A stretch of 6,905 nt of DNA from JAYZDP01 sp036337765 (GTDB taxonomy: Bacteria > Acidobacteriota > Thermoanaerobaculia > Multivoradales > Multivoraceae): contig JAYZDP010000057.1 of NCBI GenBank assembly GCA_036337765.1, positions 1 to 6,905 of the forward strand, given 5' to 3'. Both the position numbers and the translations under genes were made by a program. Numbering within the stretch: position 1 is the stretch's first letter; each line of letters opens with the position of its first letter. The notes below the pieces were generated by a model. That model was not told the DNA's origin. It was given only the letters and a program-made list of their open reading frames with translations, and ran no database searches. Below, piece by piece: positions 1-6,119 of this stretch.

Positions 1-281
1 CACTCCTGAGCCGCTGTCTCCCATCGCGTGGTGGATCTTCTAGACACTCGCGGTATCTCCCTGCGTCTCAGAAGCCGTGGATGAGGGTGATGCTCCATAG
101 CGGCTTGTCCCGATCGAGCATGCCGGAGTAGGCGTCTGGCCGCGGCCTTCGCCAGCTCGACGTTACCGACCTCGCCCTCGAGCTCGACTACCCGCACGTG
201 ATTGTCGATGTCGAAGTCCGGGTCATCCGGCCATATCGGGTGAGCAACGCTGCAGGGAGGGAATACAGTGCGCTGTCGACT
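1..281 (-). pseudogene. Decayed wax ester synthase/diacylglycerol acyltransferase (WS/DGAT) fragment
   Basis: Read on the minus strand, three consecutive segments in three frames rebuild the conserved N-terminal half of a WS/DGAT acyltransferase, the family that esterifies acyl-CoA to fatty alcohols or diacylglycerol. Segment A (about 278 down to 138) reads HPIWPDDPDFDIDNHVR followed by VVELEGEVG, matching the family's P-x-W-x-x-DPDFD-x-x-HVR block. Segment B (136 down to 71) is shifted by one nucleotide and reads LDRDKPLWSITLIHGF, the family's LDRxKPLW block, then meets a TGA at 68-70. Segment C (about 75 down to 1), shifted by one more nucleotide, reads GDTASV, a TAG stop at 40-42, then KIHHAMGDSGSGV, the catalytic HHxxxDG block with its final Gly replaced by Ser. 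About the first 50 residues of a normal protein are missing, and the rest lies off the left edge. The family assignment is strong because three separate signature blocks occur in the correct order and spacing. Two frameshifts, a stop and a motif substitution argue for a true pseudogene rather than a single sequencing error. Confidence 0.8.
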
Positions 282-287
282 CCAAGA

Positions 288-689
288 CTAGAAGGTGACG
301 ACGCTGCTGGCGTCGCCGATCATGCGTGAGAACGACTGCCATCCGAGGATGGCGTCGACCTCGACCTGCACGAGCTGCGGGTCGAGCCCGAGGATTCGGA
401 CCGAAGCGCTGCAGGCGTACAAACGCAGCTGATCGTCGGTGCGCGCGTTGAGCAGGATCTCGCTCAGAGGTGGCATCGGGAGGGATCCAAGCCGCTGTGC
501 GTCGATCGGCGGCGTCGGGTCGAGTCGGTCCCACTCGCCCCGGGCCCAGGCATCGAGAGCCCCGAAGAAGAAGGCCACGTCCACCTGCTTGCCAGCGGCG
601 GCCGTCGAGGCCGCCAGCGAGGAAACCTGGAAGCGATCCTCCCAGGAGGCCCGCTGGGCAAGAATCAGAAGAGCGTCGCGATCCCCCAT
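288..689 (-). CDS. DsrE/DsrF-like family small protein
   Basis: This encodes a soluble protein of 133 residues. The DsrE/DsrF/TusD-like fold is suggested by an N-terminal beta strand (DALLILAQ), a helix rich in Ala and Ser (VSSLAASTAAAGKQ), then a hydrophobic strand and FFGALDAWARG. The C-terminal half has the characteristic LRLYACSASVRILGL strand-turn-helix containing the single cysteine, Cys93, followed by VDAILGWQSFSRMI. Some DsrE relatives use a cysteine near this place for persulfide transfer; others have no known activity, so no reaction is claimed. No signal peptide or membrane segment is seen. ATG at 687-689 is chosen; a GTG directly upstream (690-692) is equally possible and adds one residue. 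Neither has a clear Shine-Dalgarno sequence. The gene lies 54 nt after the korB stop on the same strand, so it is probably the last gene of the korA-korB transcript. Its TAG stop sits directly against the WS/DGAT remnant. Confidence 0.75.
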   Translation of the reverse strand: MGDRDALLILAQRASWEDRFQVSSLAASTAAAGKQVDVAFFFGALDAWARGEWDRLDPTPPIDAQRLGSLPMPPLSEILLNARTDDQLRLYACSASVRILGLDPQLVQVEVDAILGWQSFSRMIGDASSVVTF

Positions 690-743
690 CACGCGGGGAT
701 GGCTAGGGTGCGGGAGCTCGAATGCCTCGGTGCATCCAAATTC

Positions 744-1778
744 CTACACGATCTGACCGTGCTCGTCGACGGTCCAAGTGTCGCCCTCGCCGATCAAGCC
801 CTCGAGGGTGCCGGTGCCGAGGCGCTCTTCCTCGTGCTGAATCTGCCGCACGACGGCGCTCTCGTAGCTCGGCTTCATCACCTGGCGAAAGACGCCGAGA
901 GGGGTCGGGAAGTCGGGCGGATCGAGCTGGGCCATGACGAACGCGAGTGCCGGGTTCGGGCGGTCCTCGTCCCAGACCAGACAGTCTTCCGGACCGGTCG
1001 ATGAGCCGAGCTCGACGACTTCGAGGTCCATGCCCCGCAGCTGAATGCCCTTCTGTTGGTCCTTGCCGAAGACACACGGTTTGCCGTGCTCGAGATAGAG
1101 GCCGTTCTCTACCCGGCCCTCTTTCGAGGTGACGCTGTCCCAGGTGCCGTCGTTGAAGATGTTGCAGTTCTGGAGGATCTCGACAAAGGCGGTCCCGTCG
1201 TGCTCAGAGGCCCTGCGCAGGGTGTCCTTGAGGTGGGCCTGGAAGATATCGACGCTGCGGGCGACGAAGGAGGCGCCGGCGCCGATGGCCAGCGACAGCG
1301 GATTGAACGGATAGTCGACCGAGCCCATCGGGCTCGACTTGGTGCGCTTTCCCACCTCGCTCGTGGGCGAGTACTGCCCCTTGGTCAGGCCGTAGATGCG
1401 GTTGTTGAACATCAGCACCTTGACGCCGACGTTGCGCCGCAGGATGTGGATCAGGTGGTTGCCACCGATGGACATGCCGTCGCCGTCCCCGGTCACGACC
1501 CAGACGTGCAGGTCGGGTCGCGACATCTTCAGTCCGGTCGCGAAGGCGGGGGCACGGCCGTGAATCGAGTGAAACCCGTAGGTGTTCAGGTAGTAGGGAA
1601 AGCGGCTCGAGCAGCCGATGCCCGAGATGCAAACGAACTTCTCGCGCGGAATGCCGAGGTCGGGCAACAGCGACTGGACGGCCGACAGGATGGCGTAGTC
1701 GCCGCAACCTGGGCACCAGCGGACCTCTTGGTCAGACTGGAAGTCCTTCTTGGTGAGCGTCGGGGTTTCAGTGGACAT
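744..1778 (-). CDS. korB: 2-oxoacid:ferredoxin oxidoreductase, beta subunit (KorB)
   Basis: This is the thiamine-diphosphate and [4Fe-4S]-binding beta subunit of a cytoplasmic 2-oxoacid:ferredoxin oxidoreductase, which oxidatively decarboxylates a 2-oxoacid with CoA to acyl-CoA, CO2 and reduced ferredoxin, or runs in reverse. The 344-residue length is normal for KorB. Visible motifs are CPGCGDY at 22-28, GIGCSSRFPYY at 53-63, HGRAPAFATGLK at 73-84, and the ThDP/metal motif from GDGDG at 97-101 to NN at 125-126, then IYGLTKGQYSPTS. Cys22, Cys25, Cys56 and Cys195 (in LQNCNIF) fit the four cluster ligands known in two-subunit enzymes of this family. The ATG at 1776-1778 lies inside the end of korA (11-nt overlap) and is preceded by GGGGAG at a spacing of 5 nt (plus-strand positions 1784-1789), so translational coupling is expected. 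2-Oxoglutarate is the likeliest substrate by overall similarity, but pyruvate or a branched-chain 2-oxoacid cannot be excluded from sequence alone. Confidence 0.95.
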   Translation of the reverse strand: MSTETPTLTKKDFQSDQEVRWCPGCGDYAILSAVQSLLPDLGIPREKFVCISGIGCSSRFPYYLNTYGFHSIHGRAPAFATGLKMSRPDLHVWVVTGDGDGMSIGGNHLIHILRRNVGVKVLMFNNRIYGLTKGQYSPTSEVGKRTKSSPMGSVDYPFNPLSLAIGAGASFVARSVDIFQAHLKDTLRRASEHDGTAFVEILQNCNIFNDGTWDSVTSKEGRVENGLYLEHGKPCVFGKDQQKGIQLRGMDLEVVELGSSTGPEDCLVWDEDRPNPALAFVMAQLDPPDFPTPLGVFRQVMKPSYESAVVRQIQHEEERLGTGTLEGLIGEGDTWTVDEHGQIV

Positions 1779-3651
1779 CGGGGCTCCCCAGGATCTCTGA
1801 GATCTTGTCGATGACCTCGTGACGGAAGAAGGGCTTTCCTTGCACCTTCGAATAGCTGATGACGTCGACCAGGTACTTGGCGCGGATCAGAAGCGCCAGC
1901 TGGCCGAGGTTCATCTCCGGGATCAAGACTTTGTCGAAGCGCGACAGCACCTCGCCGAGGTTGGACGGGAACGGATTGAGATGGCGAAGGTGCGCTCGGC
2001 TGACGTTGACGCCCTGCTTGCGCGCCTCGTTGACCGCCCCGGTGATCGACCCCAGGGTAGAGCCCCAGCCGAGCACCAGCAGATCGCCACCCTGCGGATC
2101 GCCGTGGACCTCGACGTCGGGGATGTCCTGAGCGACCCTCTCCACCTTCTCGGCGCGGAGCCGCACCATGTGGTCGTGGTTGTGCGGGTCATAGGAGACA
2201 TCGCCGGTGATGTCTTGTTTCTCGAGTCCGCCGACGCGGTGCTCGAGCCCCGGTGTTCCCGGAATCGCCCATGGTCGTGCCAGCGTGCGCTCGTCACGCC
2301 CATAGGGCTGGAAGCCCTCCGGGTCGGTAGCGAACTCCTTGCGCAGGTCGGGCAGATCCTCGATCTTCGGCAGGTGCCACGGCTCAGAGCCGTTGGCGAC
2401 GTAGCCGTCCGAGAGCAGCACGACCGGCACCATGTACTCGAGCGCGATACGAGCCGCTTCGAGAGCCGCGTAGAAGCAATCGGCGGGTGAGGATGCCGCG
2501 ATGACCGGCAATGGACAATCGCTGTTGCGCCCGAACATCACCTGCAGCAGGTCTGCCTGCTCGGTCTTGGTCGGTAGTCCGGTGGAGGGGCCGCCACGCT
2601 GGATGTTGCAGATGATCAGCGGCAGCTCCACGACCACCGCCAGGCCGATGGCCTCGGCCTTGAGCGCGATTCCTGGGCCGCTCGATGCGGTCACCCCGAG
2701 CGCACCGCCGAACGAGGCGCCGATCGCGGAGCACACGGCGGCGATCTCATCCTCCGCCTGCAGGGTGGTGACGCCGAAGTTCTTGTAGGTCGCGACCTCG
2801 TGCAGCACGTCCGACGCGGGAGTGATCGGGTAGGCGCCGAGAAACAGCGGCAGTCCGCTGCGGCGGCTCGCTGCGATCAGGCCGAGCGACAGAGCGCTGT
2901 TGCCCATGATGTTGCGATACGTGCCGGGCTTCAGCTCAGCGGCGGCGACGTCGTAACGCTCCTGGAAGACACCGGTGATGTCACAGAAGTTCCAGCCCGC
3001 CTTCATCACCCGGGTGTTGGCCTCGGCGATCTCGGGTCGGCGAGCGAACTTCTCCTTGAGCCAGTCGGTGGTCTGCTCGAGTGGCCGCGAGAACATCCAG
3101 TAGATCATCCCCAGCGCAAAGAAGTTCTTGCACCGGTCCATGGTCTTGTTGTCGAGCCCCATATTCTCCAGCGCCCGGCGGCACATGGTGGTCACGTCGG
3201 CCTGGTAGACCTTGAAGCCGTCGAGGGTGTGATCCTCGAGTGGGTTTTCGGCGTAGGCCGCCTTCTTGAGGTTGCGCTGGTTGAACTCGTCCGTGTTGAC
3301 GATGACGATGCCGTTGGACTTCAGATCCGGCAGGTTCGTCTTGAGCGCCGCCGGATTCATCGCGATCAGCACGTCGGGCGCGTCGCCCGGCGTGTGGATG
3401 TCGTAGTCGGCGATACGGACTTGGAAGGCCGATACGCCCGGAAGGGTTCCTGCAGGAGCGCGAATCTCTGCGGGAAAGTCGGGCAAGGTCGAAAGGTCGT
3501 TGCCCAGGAGTGCGGATGTGTTGGTGAACTGCGTGCCGGTCAGTTGCATCCCGTCGCCGGAGTCACCCGCGAAGCGGATGACCACGTCCGAGAGAGTTTG
3601 CTCACCGACTTGGCGCTTGTCCTGTTGTTCGCTTGTGGCTGGCGCAGTCAT
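1768..3651 (-). CDS. korA: 2-oxoacid:ferredoxin oxidoreductase, fused gamma-alpha subunit (KorA)
   Basis: At 627 residues this is a typical fused gamma-alpha subunit. Residues 20-230 are the gamma domain, with VIRFAGDSGDGMQLTG at 24-39, LPDFPAEIRAPAGT at 56-69, and DVLIAMNPAAL at 93-103. Residues 247-627 are the alpha (pyrimidine-binding) part: LGAYPITPASD at 271-281, QAEDEIAA at 298-305, TASSGPGIALKAEAIGLA at 321-338, and the QRGGPSTGLPTKTEQAD block at 351-367, whose Arg and Thr are conserved CoA/substrate-site residues. A C-terminal domain contains LGWGST at 527-532 and HLNPFPSN at 557-564. No ferredoxin-type cysteine clusters are present, so this is the two-subunit type in which the only cluster is in KorB. 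The ATG at 3649-3651 is preceded by a weak purine stretch (AGAG about 9 nt upstream); the next residues are a polar tail before the conserved core at about residue 20. The gene is the first of a probable korA-korB-dsrE-like operon and is divergent from the phosphatase gene. No reading-frame defects were seen. Confidence 0.95.
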   Translation of the reverse strand: MTAPATSEQQDKRQVGEQTLSDVVIRFAGDSGDGMQLTGTQFTNTSALLGNDLSTLPDFPAEIRAPAGTLPGVSAFQVRIADYDIHTPGDAPDVLIAMNPAALKTNLPDLKSNGIVIVNTDEFNQRNLKKAAYAENPLEDHTLDGFKVYQADVTTMCRRALENMGLDNKTMDRCKNFFALGMIYWMFSRPLEQTTDWLKEKFARRPEIAEANTRVMKAGWNFCDITGVFQERYDVAAAELKPGTYRNIMGNSALSLGLIAASRRSGLPLFLGAYPITPASDVLHEVATYKNFGVTTLQAEDEIAAVCSAIGASFGGALGVTASSGPGIALKAEAIGLAVVVELPLIICNIQRGGPSTGLPTKTEQADLLQVMFGRNSDCPLPVIAASSPADCFYAALEAARIALEYMVPVVLLSDGYVANGSEPWHLPKIEDLPDLRKEFATDPEGFQPYGRDERTLARPWAIPGTPGLEHRVGGLEKQDITGDVSYDPHNHDHMVRLRAEKVERVAQDIPDVEVHGDPQGGDLLVLGWGSTLGSITGAVNEARKQGVNVSRAHLRHLNPFPSNLGEVLSRFDKVLIPEMNLGQLALLIRAKYLVDVISYSKVQGKPFFRHEVIDKISEILGSPDVH

Positions 3652-3676
3652 GTTTGTTTCTCTGAACGTGAAAAGA

Positions 3677-3696
3677 ACCTAGCCGGTCAGCTAGGT
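3677..3696. repeat. Perfect 7-bp inverted repeat in the korA leader
   Basis: ACCTAGC (3677-3683), a 6-nt spacer CGGTCA, then GCTAGGT (3690-3696): both arms are perfectly complementary. The element ends 26 nt upstream of the korA start codon, so if transcription begins near 3721 it lies in the 5' untranslated RNA. It could be a protein operator (20 bp overall, a common size for dimeric regulators) or an RNA stem-loop just upstream of the weak korA ribosome binding site. There is no U-tract, so it is not a good intrinsic terminator. No regulator family is recognised. Confidence 0.5.
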
Positions 3697-3706
3697 CCAA
3701 GGGTCG

Positions 3707-3722
3707 CATCGTGATCACGATG
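3707..3722. promoter_or_regulatory. Perfect 16-bp palindrome, candidate operator for korA
   Basis: CATCGTGATCACGATG reads identically on both strands. It lies directly downstream of the predicted korA -10 box and would cover about +1 to +15 of the transcript, a classical position for a repressor site. The half-site CGTGAT resembles no consensus I can assign: CRP/FNR-type sites have a 6-nt gap between TGTGA-like halves, which is absent here. The palindrome is directly visible; the operator role is inferred. Confidence 0.45.
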
Positions 3723-3727
3723 GTCGG

Positions 3728-3755
3728 AGTATCTTCAACTCCATTCGTTGGCCAA
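3728..3755 (-). promoter_or_regulatory. Candidate sigma70-type promoter of korA
   Basis: On the minus strand, TTGGCC (plus positions 3750-3755) and GATACT (3728-3733) are separated by 16 nt. They match four of six positions of the TTGACA box and five of six of TATAAT-like TATACT. Transcription would start near 3721, giving a leader of about 70 nt before the korA ATG. Promoter-like pairs of this quality occur by chance, so the assignment rests mostly on its position and the adjacent palindrome. Confidence 0.35.
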
Positions 3756-3839
3756 GCAGTCTCCTCCCCGGCCTTCACGTGGCAGTCTAGCGAGAGTTGT
3801 CACGTCTCTGCAATAGAAAAAGGTGCGTTTCGAGACCGT

Positions 3840-3848
3840 TGCTAAACT
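3840..3848 (+). promoter_or_regulatory. Weak extended -10 candidate for the PP2C phosphatase gene
   Basis: TGCTAAACT has the TGn extension plus TAAACT, matching four of six bases of TATAAT. No reasonable -35 box lies at the proper distance. If used, transcription would start near 3855, downstream of the GTG at 3823, which would exclude that start and leave a leader of about 105 nt before the ATG at 3961. Confidence 0.2.
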
Positions 3849-3951
3849 GCCCTGGTGCGAGGGCTTAGGGCCGTCGAGGCACCTCGCGCGCCGAGGCTCG
3901 TGGCGGTCGAACGGATCGTCAACCGAACGTCTTCGAATCCGTATTCCTCAT

Positions 3952-3955
3952 AGGG
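3952..3955 (+). promoter_or_regulatory. Ribosome binding site deciding the PP2C gene start
   Basis: AGGG lies 5 nt upstream of the ATG at 3961. The longer alternative start, GTG at 3823, has only an A-rich AAAGG run that abuts the codon with no spacing, so the ATG is preferred. A GTG at 3958-3960 immediately before the ATG is a possible minor alternative. Confidence 0.45.
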
Positions 3956-3960
3956 TCGTG

Positions 3961-6039
3961 ATGGATCGATCACGGGAGAATTCTTCCAAGACAGGCGCCG
4001 CCGTGTCCGCGGATTCCGCGGCGGCCGCGGCCGTTGGGGCCGCCAACGAGTCGGGTCTGTGGCAGCGGATTCTTCGCGTTCTGTCGCTAGCAGTGGCGGG
4101 CGGCTTCGTCGTGCTGGTCACGCTCCTGATGCGGTTCAGCGGCTATGGCGGGCTCGCGACGGCGGCCGCCGCGGCGGCGATGATCGTCGCGCTGGGGTTG
4201 GTTTGGGTCGGTCTTCGAGTCCTTCGCCAGTTGCTGTGGCGGGTCGGACGGCGGCTCGCCTTCACCTACTTCCTGATCGGTGTGCTGCCGATTCCCATGG
4301 CGGCCTTTCTGATCGCCGTAGCGGCCTATCTGGTGGCCGGGCTCTTTCTCGGGCACTTGTTTCGCGAGGCCACGAATCTGGTCTACAGCGAGGTCGCGAC
4401 CGTGGTCGAGACGCGCCTCTACGACCCGGACCCGAAGAGCCTGGCGGAGATTCCGCAGGCCACAGCGGTGGCGATCGCAGTGTACGAGGACGGTCGTCGG
4501 GTCGCCGGCGACGAGCGGGCGCCCGAATTGTGGCCCGCCTGGCTTGAGGTGGCTGGGATCGAAGCCGAGTCGGAAATTGGGCGCCGCGACCGCCAGCCGC
4601 CGTTGGTCGTTCTACCCGATCACTCGGTCAGCCTCGCGGTTGCTCGTAGCCGCGATGGGCTCGGCATTGTGGGCTTTTTCGACAATCACCTGGAGACCCG
4701 GTTGCGGGGTGTGAGCCAGGTCTGGGTCAAGCTATTGCGAGGCGAGGAAACGGCAGGCTGGGGCGTCATGGACGTCACCATCCTCGGCGAGCGCTTCGTC
4801 CTTCAGCCCCTCGTCAGGGAGGAGGCGGCCGAGGACCTGCGGCAGTTCCTCAACCGTGGCGGTGGCGGGTCGGCGTTCTGGATCCACGGCTTCGACGACG
4901 CCGGACCGACGGCGTACCTAGGGAGCGGTGAGAGCTTTTCCGCGACCACTCCTGTGGGGCTGATCGGTACTCCCTACCTGGTCTTCGAGCAGCTCCTCTC
5001 GTCGTCTCGCGAGGTCGATACCCTCGCCTGGCTGACCTTTGTCATCCCTGCTTTTCTACTCTTCGACATCTTCGCGGTGGCGTGGATCATGGCGATCTTC
5101 ATGATCTTCGGCCTCAGCCGTGCCGTGAACCGGCTCAGCCGGGCGACCAACGCCGTCCAGCACGGCGACTTCGCTCATCGGATCCCGGTGCGCCGCACCG
5201 ACCAGCTGGGCGTGCTGCACTCCTCGTTCAACGACATGGCGGCGGGACTCGAGGACCTGATCGCGACCCGGGCGCAGAACGAGAGCCTCGAGAAAGAGCT
5301 CGAGATCGCTCGCGAGCTTCAGGAGAGCCTGATCCCGTCTGAGGTCGTGCACGGCGAGGATGTCGAGTTCGCGACCCACTTCGAGCCCAGCGCGGCGATC
5401 GGTGGCGACTACTTCGACATCCTGCGCCTCGATCATCGGCGGATGGCGATAGTGATTGCCGATGTGTCTGGGCACGGGCTCTCGGCCGGTCTGCGAATGG
5501 CGATGCTGAAGGCAGCCCTGTCGATTCTCGTCGAGGAGGAGCACGATCCGGAGGTCATTCTGCGCCGGCTCGACCGACTGGTGCGCTCGAGCGACGAGGG
5601 GCCGAGTTTCGTGACCGCCACGCTGTCGCTGTTCGATCTCGAGCGAGGGCGCCTCGATCTGGTCAACGCTGGCCATCCGCCCACCTACGTTCTACACGGC
5701 GGCGACGTGAGGGAGATCGTGCTGCCTGGCTCGCCGCTGGGCGCCCTCGGTGACCACTATGGATCGACCAGCCTCGATCTCGAGCCCGGTGATTCGGTGG
5801 TCTGGTTGTCGGACGGCTTCATCGAGGCGTTAAACCTCGAGGGCGAGCTGTTCGGGTACGAGCGAACCGTGGAGTCCATCGCCGGCGACGGGGAAAGTGC
5901 CTCGACGGTTCGCGATCGCCTGCTCGACGCGGTGAAGACCTATACGTCCGGCCGGCCGGCCGACGACGATCGGACTATGGTCGTCATGAAGTTCACGCGC
6001 AAAGCGGCACTCTCGCCGGCCGGCACAGCCGCAGGCTAG
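3961..6039 (+). CDS. Membrane sensor HAMP-PP2C (SpoIIE/RsbU-type) serine phosphatase
   Basis: This 692-residue protein (counted from the ATG at 3961) combines a transmembrane sensor with a PP2C-type Ser/Thr phosphatase. After an Ala-rich N-terminus come membrane segments at about 36-57, 64-86 and 101-130, an extracytoplasmic region at about 136-355 with no domain I recognise, and a fourth membrane segment at about 355-384. A HAMP linker follows at about 383-436 (SRAVNRLSRATNAVQHGDFAHRIPV begins it), then a helix at 439-457 (ESLEKELEIARELQESL) and the phosphatase domain at about 465-678. Metal-site motifs are complete: GGDYFD 481-486, DVSGHG 501-506, NAGHPP 569-574, SDGFIEALN 617-625 and DDDRTMVV 668-675. 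It should therefore be active. Relatives dephosphorylate STAS-domain anti-sigma-factor antagonists in partner switching; no STAS protein, anti-sigma factor or kinase is encoded nearby, so the target is unknown. It is divergent from korA and stands as a single gene. The N-terminal extension to the GTG at 3823 is rejected. Confidence 0.93.
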   Translation: MDRSRENSSKTGAAVSADSAAAAAVGAANESGLWQRILRVLSLAVAGGFVVLVTLLMRFSGYGGLATAAAAAAMIVALGLVWVGLRVLRQLLWRVGRRLAFTYFLIGVLPIPMAAFLIAVAAYLVAGLFLGHLFREATNLVYSEVATVVETRLYDPDPKSLAEIPQATAVAIAVYEDGRRVAGDERAPELWPAWLEVAGIEAESEIGRRDRQPPLVVLPDHSVSLAVARSRDGLGIVGFFDNHLETRLRGVSQVWVKLLRGEETAGWGVMDVTILGERFVLQPLVREEAAEDLRQFLNRGGGGSAFWIHGFDDAGPTAYLGSGESFSATTPVGLIGTPYLVFEQLLSSSREVDTLAWLTFVIPAFLLFDIFAVAWIMAIFMIFGLSRAVNRLSRATNAVQHGDFAHRIPVRRTDQLGVLHSSFNDMAAGLEDLIATRAQNESLEKELEIARELQESLIPSEVVHGEDVEFATHFEPSAAIGGDYFDILRLDHRRMAIVIADVSGHGLSAGLRMAMLKAALSILVEEEHDPEVILRRLDRLVRSSDEGPSFVTATLSLFDLERGRLDLVNAGHPPTYVLHGGDVREIVLPGSPLGALGDHYGSTSLDLEPGDSVVWLSDGFIEALNLEGELFGYERTVESIAGDGESASTVRDRLLDAVKTYTSGRPADDDRTMVVMKFTRKAALSPAGTAAG

Positions 6040-6044
6040 GCTAC

Positions 6045-6068
6045 GGATGTGCAGATAGCACCACATCC
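6045..6068. terminator. Hairpin between convergent genes, possible bidirectional terminator
   Basis: GGATGTG (6045-6051) and CACATCC (6062-6068) form a perfect 7-bp stem with a 10-nt loop, starting 5 nt after the phosphatase stop codon and ending 51 nt before the stop of the convergent transglycosylase gene. The position suits a shared transcription end, but no T-tract follows in either direction and the stem is only moderately stable, so intrinsic termination is uncertain. Confidence 0.35.
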
Positions 6069-6119
6069 TCCGCCTAGTTGTTCTTGGCGCTCAGGGTCAA
6101 CCAGGGCGCTGCGGATTGA

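Larger units (their letters stand above)
3652..3960. other. Divergent intergenic region between korA and the PP2C gene
   Basis: These 309 nt separate two divergently transcribed genes and contain no convincing gene. The open frame that extends the phosphatase gene upstream to a GTG at 3823 gives an Arg/Ser-rich peptide with no recognisable features, unlike the coding sequence after 3961. The korA half holds a promoter-like pair of boxes, a 16-bp palindrome and an inverted repeat. The phosphatase half holds one weak extended -10 candidate and several short GC-rich self-complementary stretches (for example CGAG-GCAC-CTCG near 3877-3888) that might fold in a leader RNA. Confidence 0.6.

Noticed and set aside
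223..534. 103-codon minus-strand open frame overlapping the dsrE-like gene
   Set aside because: It is an Arg/Ala-rich shadow in another frame of the dsrE-like gene; the overlapping frame carries the DsrE-type motifs.
1056..3714. Long plus-strand open frames at 1056-1814, 1819-2490 and 2800-3714
   Set aside because: They lie antisense to korB and korA, have the Val/Gly/Arg/Asp-rich composition of shadows of GC-rich genes, and show no recognisable motif.
3931..3940. tRNA T-loop-like sequence CTTCGAATCC upstream of the phosphatase gene
   Set aside because: The flanking bases do not form a 5-bp T-stem and no acceptor stem, anticodon arm or D-arm can be fitted around it.
3823..3960. N-terminal extension of the PP2C gene from a GTG at 3823
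   Set aside because: The 46 extra residues are Arg/Ser-rich and featureless, no spaced ribosome binding site precedes the GTG, and the ATG at 3961 has AGGG at a spacing of 5 nt before the Ala-rich lead to the first membrane segment.
5056..5676. 206-codon minus-strand open frame inside the phosphatase gene
   Set aside because: It is antisense to the HAMP and PP2C domains, whose motifs are all intact on the plus strand; the antisense peptide is His/Arg/Glu-rich with no family features.
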